Of a stretch of 64,000 bases of DNA, positions 27,055 through 35,786 are shown one piece after another. The DNA lies in the NCBI RefSeq assembly GCF_001687365.1, contig NZ_LGLV01000006.1:372001-436000 (forward strand), written 5' to 3'. The notes under the pieces were generated by a model, which saw nothing but the letters and a program-made list of their open reading frames with translations, was not told the DNA's origin and ran no database searches. Origin of the DNA: Pararhizobium polonicum (GTDB lineage: Bacteria; Pseudomonadota; Alphaproteobacteria; Rhizobiales; Rhizobiaceae). Positions within the stretch are counted from its first letter, which is position 1, and every line of letters begins with the position of its first letter. The position numbers and the translations under genes are program-made.

Positions 27055-28077
27055 TCAGCGCCAGCCGAGAGCCGGTGCGACGTGGGTCAGGATGGCCTCG
27101 ATGACATGCGCATTGTAGTCCACGCCGAGCTGATTGGGGACCGTCAACAGCAAGGTGTCGGCTTCGGCGATGGCCTCGTCCTTCAGCAATTGCTCGATCA
27201 GGACGTCCGGTTCGGCGGCGTAGCTCCGGCCGAAGATGGCGCGGGTTTTCTCGTCGATGAAGCCGATCTTGTCCTCGCCCTGATCTCCGTAACCGAAATA
27301 GCGGCGATCGCGGTCGTCCACCAGCGCAAAAATGCTGCGGCTGACCGAAACTCTTGGCGCGCGCGTGTGACCGGCGGCTTTCCAGGCCTCGCGGAAAACC
27401 CGGATCTGGTCGGCCTGCTGGACGTGAAACGGCAGCCCACTCTCGTCATCCTTCAGGGTGGAACTCTGCAGGTTCATTCCCATCCTGGCGGCCCAAGCCG
27501 CGGTGGCGTTCGAGCTTGCGCCCCACCAGATCCGGCCGCGCAAGCCGGCGGAATGCGGCTCGACACGCAACAGGCCCGGGGGATTGGGAAACATCGGCCG
27601 CGGGTTGGGCTGTGCGAAACCTTCGCCGCGCAAGACATCGAGTAGGGTTTCCGCATGATGCCGGGCCATGTCGATCTCGCTCTCGCCCTCAGCCGGCACG
27701 TAACCGAAATGGCGCCAGCCATCGATCACCTGCTCGGGTGAACCGCGGCTGATGCCCAACTGGAGACGCCCGCCCGCAATCAGATCGGCGGACCCGGCAT
27801 CCTCAGCCATGTACAATGGGTTCTCGTACCGCATGTCGATGACCGCCGTGCCGATCTCGATCCGCTTGGTCCTGGCGCCGACTGCCGCCAGCAGCGGGAA
27901 CGGCGAGGCGAGCTGGCGGGCGAAGTGATGGACGCGAAAATACGCGCCATCGGCACCCAGCTCCTCCGCAGCGACCGCCAGATCGATGGATTGTAACAGC
28001 GCATCGGCTGCCGACCGTGTCTGCGACTGGGGGGAGGGCGTCCAGTGGCCGAATGAAAGGAATCCGATCTTCTTCAT
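27055..28077 (-). CDS. LLM-class (bacterial luciferase-like) flavin-dependent oxidoreductase
   Basis: A 340-residue TIM-barrel monooxygenase of the luciferase-like family, using reduced FMN. Visible family features are the N-terminal IGFLSFGHWTP strand, EELGADGAYFRVHHFARQ (active-site His region), TKRIEIGTAVIDMRYENP and GRLQLGISRGSP. The substrate is unknown. It lies between the siderophore transferase gene and the pentose-phosphate operon, on minus, and could be co-transcribed with entD; there is no specific evidence for a siderophore role. Confidence 0.85.
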   Translation of the reverse strand: MKKIGFLSFGHWTPSPQSQTRSAADALLQSIDLAVAAEELGADGAYFRVHHFARQLASPFPLLAAVGARTKRIEIGTAVIDMRYENPLYMAEDAGSADLIAGGRLQLGISRGSPEQVIDGWRHFGYVPAEGESEIDMARHHAETLLDVLRGEGFAQPNPRPMFPNPPGLLRVEPHSAGLRGRIWWGASSNATAAWAARMGMNLQSSTLKDDESGLPFHVQQADQIRVFREAWKAAGHTRAPRVSVSRSIFALVDDRDRRYFGYGDQGEDKIGFIDEKTRAIFGRSYAAEPDVLIEQLLKDEAIAEADTLLLTVPNQLGVDYNAHVIEAILTHVAPALGWR

Positions 28078-28213
28078 AGTAAGCCCCTGAGCGTGTGATC
28101 TGTATGGAACAGCTTCTTTGCATAATTCCGGCCTGACAAACAGGCGGTGCCATACAGTTTCAGGCAGGCACGAGGATTCCGAATCCGGATATTTTCTGTG
28201 GTGTTATCCTGTT

Positions 28214-28921
28214 TTAGACGACTATGCGCGCGTCATGCCAAAGCCGAAAACCGCCGTCAAAGGCGTGAAGATTGTCCCCCCGCCGGCAATTCTCCGGTAA
28301 ATCATCCAGTTTTTCGACATTGCCGCCGCCGATGACGATATAGTCCGGCAGTATGGCGGCGTTCAGTTTGTCGACGACATCGAACACGGCGCTTTTCCAT
28401 TTTTTCTTGCCGCGCGCCTCCAGCGCATGCTCGCCGACATAGTCTTCGAAGCTGCGGCGTTTTTTGTAGGGCAGATGCGCGATCTCCAGCGGCTGCGCCA
28501 CGTTTTCAAGGATGATGGCAGCGCCGAGCCCGGTTCCGAGCCCCAGGAAAAGCATGCGTCCGCCGTCATAGCTGCCGATGGCCTGCATCAGCGCATCGTT
28601 CACGAGTTTGACCGGTTTGCCAAAGCTTGCCGCAAAATCGTGACCGGCCCAGCCCGGTCCAAGGTTGACCGGATCGCGCAGCGGCGCGTTGCCCTTCACG
28701 GGGCCGGGATATCCGATGGAGATCACGTCATAGGATAAACCCGCTGCCAAGCCCTTCACCGCATCGACCATCTGGAGCGCCGTCATTGACGGCCCAGAAT
28801 CTGCCTTCAGTTCCGTAGCGCCAGGTGCGCTGGACAATATCTTGACATGGGAGCCGCCGACATCGATGGACAGGACCACCGGCTTGCTGGTCGCTGCAGC
28901 AGCATTTTTCTTGGCCGTCAT
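28214..28921 (-). CDS. ROK-family polyphosphate-glucokinase-like kinase
   Basis: Sugar kinase of 235 residues. Phosphate-binding LSIDVGGSHVK, the catalytic-Asp region VNDALMQAIG, GLGTGLGAAII and IVIGGGN are visible. The ROK zinc motif (C-x-C-G-x-x-G-C) is absent and a basic GKKKWKSAV segment is present, both as in bacterial polyphosphate/ATP glucokinases. In context (GH15 glucosidase, then G6P oxidation) glucose is the likely substrate; the phosphate donor (polyphosphate or ATP) is unproven. Last gene of its operon, 16 bp after zwf. Confidence 0.82.
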   Translation of the reverse strand: MTAKKNAAAATSKPVVLSIDVGGSHVKILSSAPGATELKADSGPSMTALQMVDAVKGLAAGLSYDVISIGYPGPVKGNAPLRDPVNLGPGWAGHDFAASFGKPVKLVNDALMQAIGSYDGGRMLFLGLGTGLGAAIILENVAQPLEIAHLPYKKRRSFEDYVGEHALEARGKKKWKSAVFDVVDKLNAAILPDYIVIGGGNVEKLDDLPENCRRGDNLHAFDGGFRLWHDARIVV

Positions 28922-28937
28922 TTCTCACCTCCCGTAT

Positions 28938-30314
28938 CTATTCCGTTGGACTGACCCAGCCATTGGGCGGTCCGAATTGCGCCATCGCGTCTGCCGGTCC
29001 CCAGGTCCCTGGCGGATAGGGATGGGGAGGAGACTTGTCGTCGAGCACGGGAGCGACGATGCGCCAGGCGATCTCGCTGGCATCCTGGCGCGTGAAGAGC
29101 TGGCTGTTGCCGTTCATCGCGTCGCCGATCAGCCGCTCGTAGGGCTCCATGTCTCCCCGGTCGTCATCGACGGCATAAAGTTCGATCTGCTCGCCGACCA
29201 TGGCGTCGCCCGCCGCCTTGCGGCGCGCGCCGATGGCAATTGCGACCTCCGGCGTGATCCGGAAGCGGATATAGTTTGCGTCTTCCGTCTTTATCGCATC
29301 GAAAACGTTGAGCGGCGGCCGTTTCAGGCGGACGACCACTTCGGTGAGGTGGGCGGGCAGGTTTTTGCCCGCGCGGATGAAGAACGGAACGTCCTGCCAT
29401 CGCCACGTATCGACGAAAAACCGGACTGCGGCAAAGGTCTCCACCGTTGAATTGGGTTGCACGCCGGGTTCGGAAAGGTAGCCGTTGAACTGGCCGCGCA
29501 CGACGTCCTCCTTGGTCAGCGTGCGGACAGCTTTGAGAACCTGGACTTTCTCGTCGATGAGGTCGTCCGCCGAGCGCCCGGAAGGGGGCTCCATCGCCAG
29601 AAGCAGCAGGATGTTGAGCAGGTGGTTCTGGATGACGTCGCGGATACAGCCGACCTCATCGTAGAAACGCCCGCGCCCCTGCACGCCGAAATCCTCGGCC
29701 ATGGTGATCTGTACGCTTTCGACATGATTGCGGTTCCAGATCGGCTCCAGAAAGGAATTGGCAAAGCGGAAATACAGGAGATTCTGGATCGCCTCCTTGC
29801 CGAGATAGTGATCGATCCGGAAGATCGACTTCTCCTCGAAAACGATGTGCAGCACCCGGTTCAGCCAGCGGGCCGACTGTAAATCCTGGCCGAACGGCTT
29901 TTCGACCATCAGCCGCGCGCCTGCCGCGCCGCCGGACTGCTCCAGTCCCTGCACGACGGGCTCGAACATGCTGGGAGGAACAGCGAGGTAATAAAGCGGA
30001 TGCTGTGCCGTGCCGATCGCAGTCTTCAGCTTGTCGAAGGTCGATTGATCGCGGTAATCGCCGCTGACATAGCGCAGCAGCGAGGCAAGCTTTGCAAAAA
30101 CCGCCTCGTCGATTGCCCCGATGGCGTTGGCGATGCCGTCGCGGGCCCGCGCCTGCAATTGCGCGACGTCCCAGTCGTCGAAAGCGATGCCGATGACAGG
30201 TTCGTTCAGCGCGCCGCGTGCAACCATGGCGTAGAGTGCCGGAAATATCTTCTTGTGGGCGAGATCGCCCGTGGCGCCGAAAAGCACCAGAGTATCGGAT
30301 CGTATGTCAGTCAC
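28938..30314 (-). CDS. zwf: Glucose-6-phosphate 1-dehydrogenase
   Basis: Oxidises glucose-6-phosphate to 6-phosphogluconolactone with NADP. The nucleotide motif [17 protein letters not shown] starts the protein; the active-site block [20 protein letters not shown] (His, Lys) is intact and [15 protein letters not shown] lies in the C-terminal half. 458 residues, usual being about 490. The GTG at 30314 is chosen because GGGAGG precedes it and the conserved N-terminus begins there; the open frame further upstream is antisense to gnd. Sits between gnd and the glucokinase gene. Confidence 0.94.
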   Translation of the reverse strand: MTDIRSDTLVLFGATGDLAHKKIFPALYAMVARGALNEPVIGIAFDDWDVAQLQARARDGIANAIGAIDEAVFAKLASLLRYVSGDYRDQSTFDKLKTAIGTAQHPLYYLAVPPSMFEPVVQGLEQSGGAAGARLMVEKPFGQDLQSARWLNRVLHIVFEEKSIFRIDHYLGKEAIQNLLYFRFANSFLEPIWNRNHVESVQITMAEDFGVQGRGRFYDEVGCIRDVIQNHLLNILLLLAMEPPSGRSADDLIDEKVQVLKAVRTLTKEDVVRGQFNGYLSEPGVQPNSTVETFAAVRFFVDTWRWQDVPFFIRAGKNLPAHLTEVVVRLKRPPLNVFDAIKTEDANYIRFRITPEVAIAIGARRKAAGDAMVGEQIELYAVDDDRGDMEPYERLIGDAMNGNSQLFTRQDASEIAWRIVAPVLDDKSPPHPYPPGTWGPADAMAQFGPPNGWVSPTE

Positions 30315-30349
30315 GGTCGCCTCCCTTTTTTCGATTTTTCTGATGCCGG

Positions 30350-31366
30350 TCACGCCTCGGTTTTGGGCTTCTCGTGATGGCCGCCGAAGGCAAAGCGCAT
30401 GGCTGACAGAAGCTTGTCGCCGAATTCGGACCCGCCCTGCGAGCTGAAACGCTGGAACAGCGCCGAAGCCAGCACGGGAGCGGGCACGCCGGTATCGATC
30501 GCAGCGTCCAGTGTCCAGCGTCCTTCGCCGGAATCCGAGACCCGGCCGCCATAGGCGGAGAGCGCGGGGTCCTGTTTGAGGGCATCCGCCGTCAGGTCGA
30601 GCAGCCAGGAACTGATGACGCTGCCATGCCGCCAGACCTCGGACACGGCCGCCATGTCGATATCGAACTTGTAATATTCCGGCGTTGGAAGCGGGCTCGT
30701 TTCCGCATCGATCTCCCGGTTCTTGTTGCCGGAATTGGCGGCTTTCAGAATATTCATACCCTCGGCATAGGCTGCCATCATGCCGTATTCGATGCCGTTG
30801 TGAACCATCTTGACGAAATGGCCCGCCCCGCTTGGGCCACAATGCAGATAACCGAGATGGGCGGTGCGCAGACCTTCGCTTGCCGCCGTTGCGTCAGCCT
30901 CATTGCCCGGAGCAAGCGTCGCAAAGACCGGATCGAGATACCGGACCGCCGCTTCCGGGCCGCCGATCATCAGGCAATAGCCGCGCTCCAGCCCCCAGAC
31001 GCCGCCGCTGGTGCCGACATCGATGTAATCGATGCCTTTTGAACGGAGTTGCGCAGCCTTGTCCACGTCATCATGGTAATGGGAATTGCCGCCATCGATG
31101 ATGATGTCGCCGGCCTTCATCAAGGCGGCGAGCTTATCGACATTGACGCCGGTAATGGCTGCGGGAAGCATCAGCCACGCGCAGGCGGGTTGTTTCAATT
31201 GAGCGACGAAATCGTCCAGTGACGCCGAGCCGATCGCGCCTTCGGCGACGAGGGCCGCGACACTTGCGGGGTTGATATCGTAGACGACGCATTCATGACC
31301 GTCGCGCAGCAAGCGCCGGACCATGTTCGCGCCCATCCTGCCCAGTCCCATCATTCCGATCCGCAT
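30350..31366 (-). CDS. gnd: 6-phosphogluconate dehydrogenase, decarboxylating (short YqeC/GndA type)
   Basis: Converts 6-phosphogluconate to ribulose-5-phosphate with CO2 release. Rossmann motif GLGRMGANM at the start, [12 protein letters not shown], and the catalytic block [20 protein letters not shown] (Lys, Asn) are present. At 338 residues it belongs to the short form, often NAD-preferring, rather than the 470-residue E. coli type. ATG at 31366 begins the conserved sequence. 35 bp upstream of zwf. Confidence 0.93.
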   Translation of the reverse strand: MRIGMMGLGRMGANMVRRLLRDGHECVVYDINPASVAALVAEGAIGSASLDDFVAQLKQPACAWLMLPAAITGVNVDKLAALMKAGDIIIDGGNSHYHDDVDKAAQLRSKGIDYIDVGTSGGVWGLERGYCLMIGGPEAAVRYLDPVFATLAPGNEADATAASEGLRTAHLGYLHCGPSGAGHFVKMVHNGIEYGMMAAYAEGMNILKAANSGNKNREIDAETSPLPTPEYYKFDIDMAAVSEVWRHGSVISSWLLDLTADALKQDPALSAYGGRVSDSGEGRWTLDAAIDTGVPAPVLASALFQRFSSQGGSEFGDKLLSAMRFAFGGHHEKPKTEA

Positions 31367-31428
31367 ATGCCTGTCCTTTTTGATGAAGCCGAATTCAACG
31401 CCTTGAAAAGCCCAGGGTCTTGAAAAGG

Positions 31429-33846
31429 CTAGGGTGTATCTAGGGGGCCGATGGCAATGGTGAAGTCGATATTTTCCCAATCCCCGCTTTCCGGCCAGAA
31501 AAAGGTGAAGACGATGGCGGAGCCGGAGGAAAGCCCGGCCACCGGGAGATCAACCAGATAGATGCCAAGGAGGTTTTCGCTGGTTTCCGTGTCATGGCTG
31601 GTCGCCCAGCCGTCCACACTCCAATGCACCATGGCGCGCGCCGGCAATTCCAGCCGCAGCGTCTTTCCCGCCGGGATCGACCGGATCTTGTTGTTGAAAC
31701 GCCAGCTTCGCAGCGTCGAGACGGTCTTGTCCTCGATATAGCGCTTTACGCCCTGCGGCGGCATGTCGAAGACGGCGCCGTCACGCAGCGACCGCAGCAG
31801 CTTGATATATTCCGAATGCGCCCAAACCAGAGGCATGGCGCTGCCTGTCGGGCCACCGCGCAGCAGTTCCCGCTCCGGCATGTCGGTGCCGTCCCAGACC
31901 TGCTCCGGCAAAAGCCCACCTGGTCCGGCCGATGCCTCGAACGTCGCAAGCAGGCTTACGGCGCTGTCTTTGCGTCCGGCCGCCAGCTCGAAATGCGCGC
32001 GTTCTCCAACCAGCAGTGGCCAGGGTCGGCCTCGGCCGGTTCCATCGAAAGGGTCGCCATTTTCGTGTTCACCGTAACCGTCGTCCGTATAGCGGTACCA
32101 GACCGGCCCCTGCGGCAGGTCGCAGCGCAAATGCGCGTCGATGACCGTCACCGTATCGACGATGCGCGGGTCGGTCGCGGCTCTCAGGCCAAACCGGACC
32201 AGCGCAAGCGCGTCAGGGCTGACGATCAGTTCGAGTGGTCTGTCCGTGTCACCGGGCGGCCGGTTCTTGATCGGCACATAGCCTTGTGAGACGGAAGATG
32301 CCTCAGCCGTGTCGGGCGGGGTGATGCGGACGTAATAGCCGTCCACGCCCAGGGTATTCGCAGTGTGCGTGCCTTTGACATAGGTCCAGTGCTCGACCTG
32401 ATCGTTCCAGCAATCGGCGGTTTCGCGCAGATAGATTGCGGCAGCAGGCTTGCCGCATTCATCCAGAATGTCGGCTGCAGCCAGCAGCGCCGCGATCTCG
32501 ACCGCGAGCGTGAAGGGCGAATACCCCGCATCCTCCTCCCATCGATCTTCGCCGGTCACCGGTCCATTGCGGGTGAGATAGGCGGCCGCCCGTTCGATCA
32601 TCGGCAGGAAGGAGAGAAGTGCTTCCTGCGACAGCTGGCCCTTCCGGCGCAATGCATCGGCCAGCAGAATTGGAAATCCGCACTCGTCCATCTGGATGCC
32701 ATCCCAATAGGGCATTCCATCCAGCCAGGCATTTTGTGGCCAGTGCCCATCGGCCTCCTGGATCGTGCGGAGATAGGAGAGGATTTCGACTGCTGTGTCA
32801 CTGGCACCGGCCGCCAGAAAGCCGCCCGCCGTTTCGACAAGATCGCGTGGCCAGACGAGGTGATAGCCGCCCAGGTCGTCATCCCCCTTGTCGAAGCCCC
32901 AGGGGATGGACAGGCTGGCAACCACCGGCCCCGGAAAGGCCGCCGAACGGTGCGCGGCCAGAACGGCGGTGCTGACGCGATACATATTCACGCCGGTTGC
33001 CGCAATCCGGTCAAGCGGCTGCAAACCCTTCTGCCAGTCACGCCAGCCGGCGACATAGGGCTTGGCTGCGGCATCGAAGCCCGCCATCAGGCTGGCAAGC
33101 GCATTGTATCCGGCTTCCTCCGGGCTTTGCGCGAAGCCAAGCGAAAGACACGCCCTGTTGCTCTCAGCCGAAAACCCGATCTGCCCCGTCAGGGACACGT
33201 TGCCGTCTTCGGCGCGCTGGCAATCCGGGTCGAGGGCACCGTTCTGCGAAAGCTGCTGCCAGCCATCGGAGAAGCCGGCATACCCGGCCGAATGGCAAAG
33301 CCAGGGCAGGGAGCAGGCGAGCGCAAGCGAAACACCGTCGCGCCCCGTGGCAAACAGCATCGGCGTACCCTTGTAATCGCCGGTCCAGGCCGTATTCCCC
33401 ATGCCGCAATTGAAAAGATGCGGCGAGAGCAGCGCATAGACATTGTAGTCGCCGGCGAGGCCCTTGAGGGGCGTGAAGGTGATCTCCTGCAGGACGGAAG
33501 AACGCAGCGGATCCGTGACGATGCGTTTCTCGATCCGGTAGGCGCCATCTGTCGCGGTATTGGTCAGGCAATAGGCGGGAACGCCTTTTTCAAACGGCGT
33601 AATCAGATGCTGTGCGTGCCGTTTCTCCTCGGAAAAATATCCGTCTGGCCCCGTGACGATCAGGCCGAAATCGCGTGTGCAGGCGCGGTCCACGCGCGGA
33701 TAGTATATTTCGTTGAGAATGCCGTGGCTGAGGGTGAACCAGACGCGGCTTGCCGGAGAGAGGGCGGTGCCGACACCGCTTTTTGCACTCGATGTCCAGC
33801 GGGCGGGTATTCCCGGAGCCCCTGGTGAAACGCGTCCGCTGGCCAT
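31429..33846 (-). CDS. GH15 glucoamylase / glucan 1,4-alpha-glucosidase
   Basis: An 805-residue glycoside hydrolase releasing glucose from maltodextrin-like or related glucans. An N-terminal beta-sandwich (residues about 20-280) precedes the (alpha/alpha)6 barrel, with YHLVWPRDLVETAGGF, the general-acid block DGIQMDECGFPILL (Glu) and the second acid in PLVWAHSEYIKLL. The C-terminal domain resembles the glucodextranase tail. No signal peptide is visible, so it is probably cytosolic. ATG at 33846 follows a GAGGAG site; an upstream TTG at 33888 is less likely. Upstream of gnd by 62 bp in the same operon. Confidence 0.9.
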   Translation of the reverse strand: MASGRVSPGAPGIPARWTSSAKSGVGTALSPASRVWFTLSHGILNEIYYPRVDRACTRDFGLIVTGPDGYFSEEKRHAQHLITPFEKGVPAYCLTNTATDGAYRIEKRIVTDPLRSSVLQEITFTPLKGLAGDYNVYALLSPHLFNCGMGNTAWTGDYKGTPMLFATGRDGVSLALACSLPWLCHSAGYAGFSDGWQQLSQNGALDPDCQRAEDGNVSLTGQIGFSAESNRACLSLGFAQSPEEAGYNALASLMAGFDAAAKPYVAGWRDWQKGLQPLDRIAATGVNMYRVSTAVLAAHRSAAFPGPVVASLSIPWGFDKGDDDLGGYHLVWPRDLVETAGGFLAAGASDTAVEILSYLRTIQEADGHWPQNAWLDGMPYWDGIQMDECGFPILLADALRRKGQLSQEALLSFLPMIERAAAYLTRNGPVTGEDRWEEDAGYSPFTLAVEIAALLAAADILDECGKPAAAIYLRETADCWNDQVEHWTYVKGTHTANTLGVDGYYVRITPPDTAEASSVSQGYVPIKNRPPGDTDRPLELIVSPDALALVRFGLRAATDPRIVDTVTVIDAHLRCDLPQGPVWYRYTDDGYGEHENGDPFDGTGRGRPWPLLVGERAHFELAAGRKDSAVSLLATFEASAGPGGLLPEQVWDGTDMPERELLRGGPTGSAMPLVWAHSEYIKLLRSLRDGAVFDMPPQGVKRYIEDKTVSTLRSWRFNNKIRSIPAGKTLRLELPARAMVHWSVDGWATSHDTETSENLLGIYLVDLPVAGLSSGSAIVFTFFWPESGDWENIDFTIAIGPLDTP

Positions 33847-33927
33847 CTCGTCGTGATCTCCTCGAGACTTGGTACTCGCCCCGGCCAAGCCTGATTTCTG
33901 TCCGGTCTTGTGGGCATATAGATGCCG

Positions 33928-34509
33928 CTAGCGATGGTTCCAGCCCCGGATGACGGGTTCTTCCAGATTGTGTTCGTAACCCAGAATGCTGATGCTCGTG
34001 GTGTCGAGGACAAAGCTTGCTCCCTGTTCTGGTGGCAGGCCGATCCACCGCGCGGCGAGAACGCGCAGAAAATGGGCACTGGAGAAGATCAAGATGGGGG
34101 CGCCTGCCGCACGAATCTGGCCGATGACACGATCGGCCCGAATGCCGACATCCTCAGCCGTCTCCCCTTGCGGGCATCCATCGCGAAAGAGCTGCCATCC
34201 CGGCCTTTGAGCCAGGATTTCCCGGGTCGTTATGCCCTCATAGGAGCCGTAGTCCCACTCTGCCAGATCGGGATTGATGGCGCTTTCGGACGCGAAGCCG
34301 GCCAGGGCACAGGTTCTCAGGGCGCGTTGAGAGGGGCTCGACCATACCGCTGAGAAGCGGTGTCCCTGCAACCTGCCGGCAAGCCGGCGGGCTGCCTCTT
34401 CTCCGTCGCTCGTCAACGGAATGTCCGATCTGCCCGTATGTTTTCCAGACAAGCTCCACTCAGTCGCGCCATGCCGGACGAGATGGGTTTCGGGCAAAGG
34501 GTTACTCAT
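33928..34509 (-). CDS. Histidine phosphatase family protein
   Basis: A 193-residue phosphatase/phosphoglycerate-mutase-like protein. The catalytic LVRHGATEWSLSGKHTGRSD (His nucleophile), SSPSQRALRTC, EWDYGSYEG (Glu donor) and SSAHFLRVLAARW (second His) are all visible. Its N-terminus and GKHTGRSDIPLT resemble small sugar-phosphate phosphatases. ATG at 34509 has GGGAGGA at ideal spacing. First gene of the glucan/pentose-phosphate operon; substrate unknown. Confidence 0.88.
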   Translation of the reverse strand: MSNPLPETHLVRHGATEWSLSGKHTGRSDIPLTSDGEEAARRLAGRLQGHRFSAVWSSPSQRALRTCALAGFASESAINPDLAEWDYGSYEGITTREILAQRPGWQLFRDGCPQGETAEDVGIRADRVIGQIRAAGAPILIFSSAHFLRVLAARWIGLPPEQGASFVLDTTSISILGYEHNLEEPVIRGWNHR

Positions 34510-35000
34510 ATGTATCCTCCCGGTTGTATGGTGCGACTTTAAGGGCTGGCAGGGGTAACTGAAAAGGGTTATTTCGTCAGATGGATAGGGTGAAGCGTAT
34601 AAACGAATTGCCACCGGACCTTCAGCACGTCCTGACCGAGCGATCTGTGTCTGGCGTTTCGGCTTGTAAGGCCGCTGACGGCGGTGGCTCTTGGAGTCCG
34701 TTTGAGAAGTGCCGTTGATGGGTATGCCTCTGATGAGCAGGCTACCCATTGCGATATGGATCATGGCCTGTGAGCAGCCTCACCCGAGACGGCGCCATCG
34801 CTTCATCCATCCGAAGGTCCGCTTGACGATCCACCGTCTTGGCAGAGTTTCGAAGCCCTCAGCGGGATCATCTCGACGGTGAAGTCGAGGAAGGCGGCTC
34901 GCACCGGTCATATTCCCGCTGTCTCGAAAGCGCGCCTGCTAATCGGTCGCCTCGGCCCCAACCGTCACAACCTGTTGAAGCACCACACCGAGAGCGCGTC
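34510..35000. other. Intergenic stretch with IS remnant, no intact gene
   Basis: About 490 bp between the histidine phosphatase promoter side and the permease stop. It contains the upstream region of the phosphatase operon (ribosome site GGGAGGA) and a decayed transposase tail (next entry). I see no intact gene, RNA or clear terminal inverted repeat. Confidence 0.6.
34700..34880 (-). mobile_element. Decayed IS5-type transposase C-terminus
   Basis: On the minus strand the frame from 34860 reads GFETLPRRWIVKRTFGWMKR then WRRLG and a stop at 34780-34782; after the stop the same frame continues as QAMIHIAMGSLLIR. The first part matches the end of IS5-family transposases (LPRRW-V-x-RTF-W) and the second the very end of the same proteins, so the gene is broken by an in-frame stop and a deletion. 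The remnant merges into the frame of the phosphatase gene without a clear IS end. Confidence 0.72.
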
Positions 35001-35783
35001 TTAGCGACGCTTCGCCAGCATGGACCGGGACAGCACAACAACGAGGCCGATGATGATCGTTGTGGCGATGAAGAGGAAGGCAGCGGCGGCGATGGCGGGG
35101 CTGATATTCTCGCGGATGCTGGAAAACATCTGCCGGGCCAGCGTGCGCTGGTTGGGACCGGCGACGAAAAGCGTCAGCACGACCTCGTCGAGCGAGGTGG
35201 CGAAGGCGAGCACGGCACCGGAGAGCACGCCGGGCATGGCAAGCGGCAGGGTCACGCGCCGGAAGACCGTCGTAGGCGGTGCGCCGAGGCTTTGCGCGGC
35301 GAGCTCCACGCGCTCGTCGATGCCGGCAAGCGCGCTGGTGACGCTGACGACGACGAAGGGAACGGCGACGACCGTGTGGGCGATGATCACTCCGGCATAG
35401 CTGTTCGTGAGGCCGAAGCGCGCAAGCAGCACCTGCATCCCGACGCCGAGCACGACGGCCGGTACGACCATCGGCAGCAGGAACAGGGTGCGTATCGTGC
35501 CACGAAAGAGGATGAGCCGATTGCGCAAGCCAAGCGAAGCCGCTGTGCCGAGTACGGTCGCAAGCAACGTCGTGCCCCCACCGATGATCAAGCTGTTGAC
35601 GATCGCCCGCCGCCACGCGTCCGCCGTGAACAGTTCCTCGAACCAGCGCAGTGACCAGGAGGGGATCGGGTAGGTGAGGATGACGCTCGACGTGAAGGCG
35701 AGCGGCAGAATGGCGATGAGCGGTGCTACGAGGAAGAGGATCGCAAGCGACGCGAAAGCGAGTTTGGTGAGCTTCATCGGCAT
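35001..35783 (-). CDS. ABC transporter permease, PotC (spermidine/putrescine) family
   Basis: Inner-membrane permease, 260 residues with six predicted helices. The EAA loop AAQSLGAPPTTVFRRVTLPLAMPG is well conserved. Last gene of a four-gene importer (binding protein, ATPase, PotB, PotC). Substrate probably a cationic amine or an amino alcohol given the neighbouring kinase/PLP genes; this is inference. Confidence 0.9.
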   Translation of the reverse strand: MPMKLTKLAFASLAILFLVAPLIAILPLAFTSSVILTYPIPSWSLRWFEELFTADAWRRAIVNSLIIGGGTTLLATVLGTAASLGLRNRLILFRGTIRTLFLLPMVVPAVVLGVGMQVLLARFGLTNSYAGVIIAHTVVAVPFVVVSVTSALAGIDERVELAAQSLGAPPTTVFRRVTLPLAMPGVLSGAVLAFATSLDEVVLTLFVAGPNQRTLARQMFSSIRENISPAIAAAAFLFIATTIIIGLVVVLSRSMLAKRR

Positions 35784-35786
35784 GGT

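Noticed and set aside
28100-28157. 8-bp inverted repeat CTGTATGG / CCATACAG upstream of the flavin oxidoreductase gene
   Set aside because: The arms are 42 bp apart and no regulator is nearby; not enough to call an operator.
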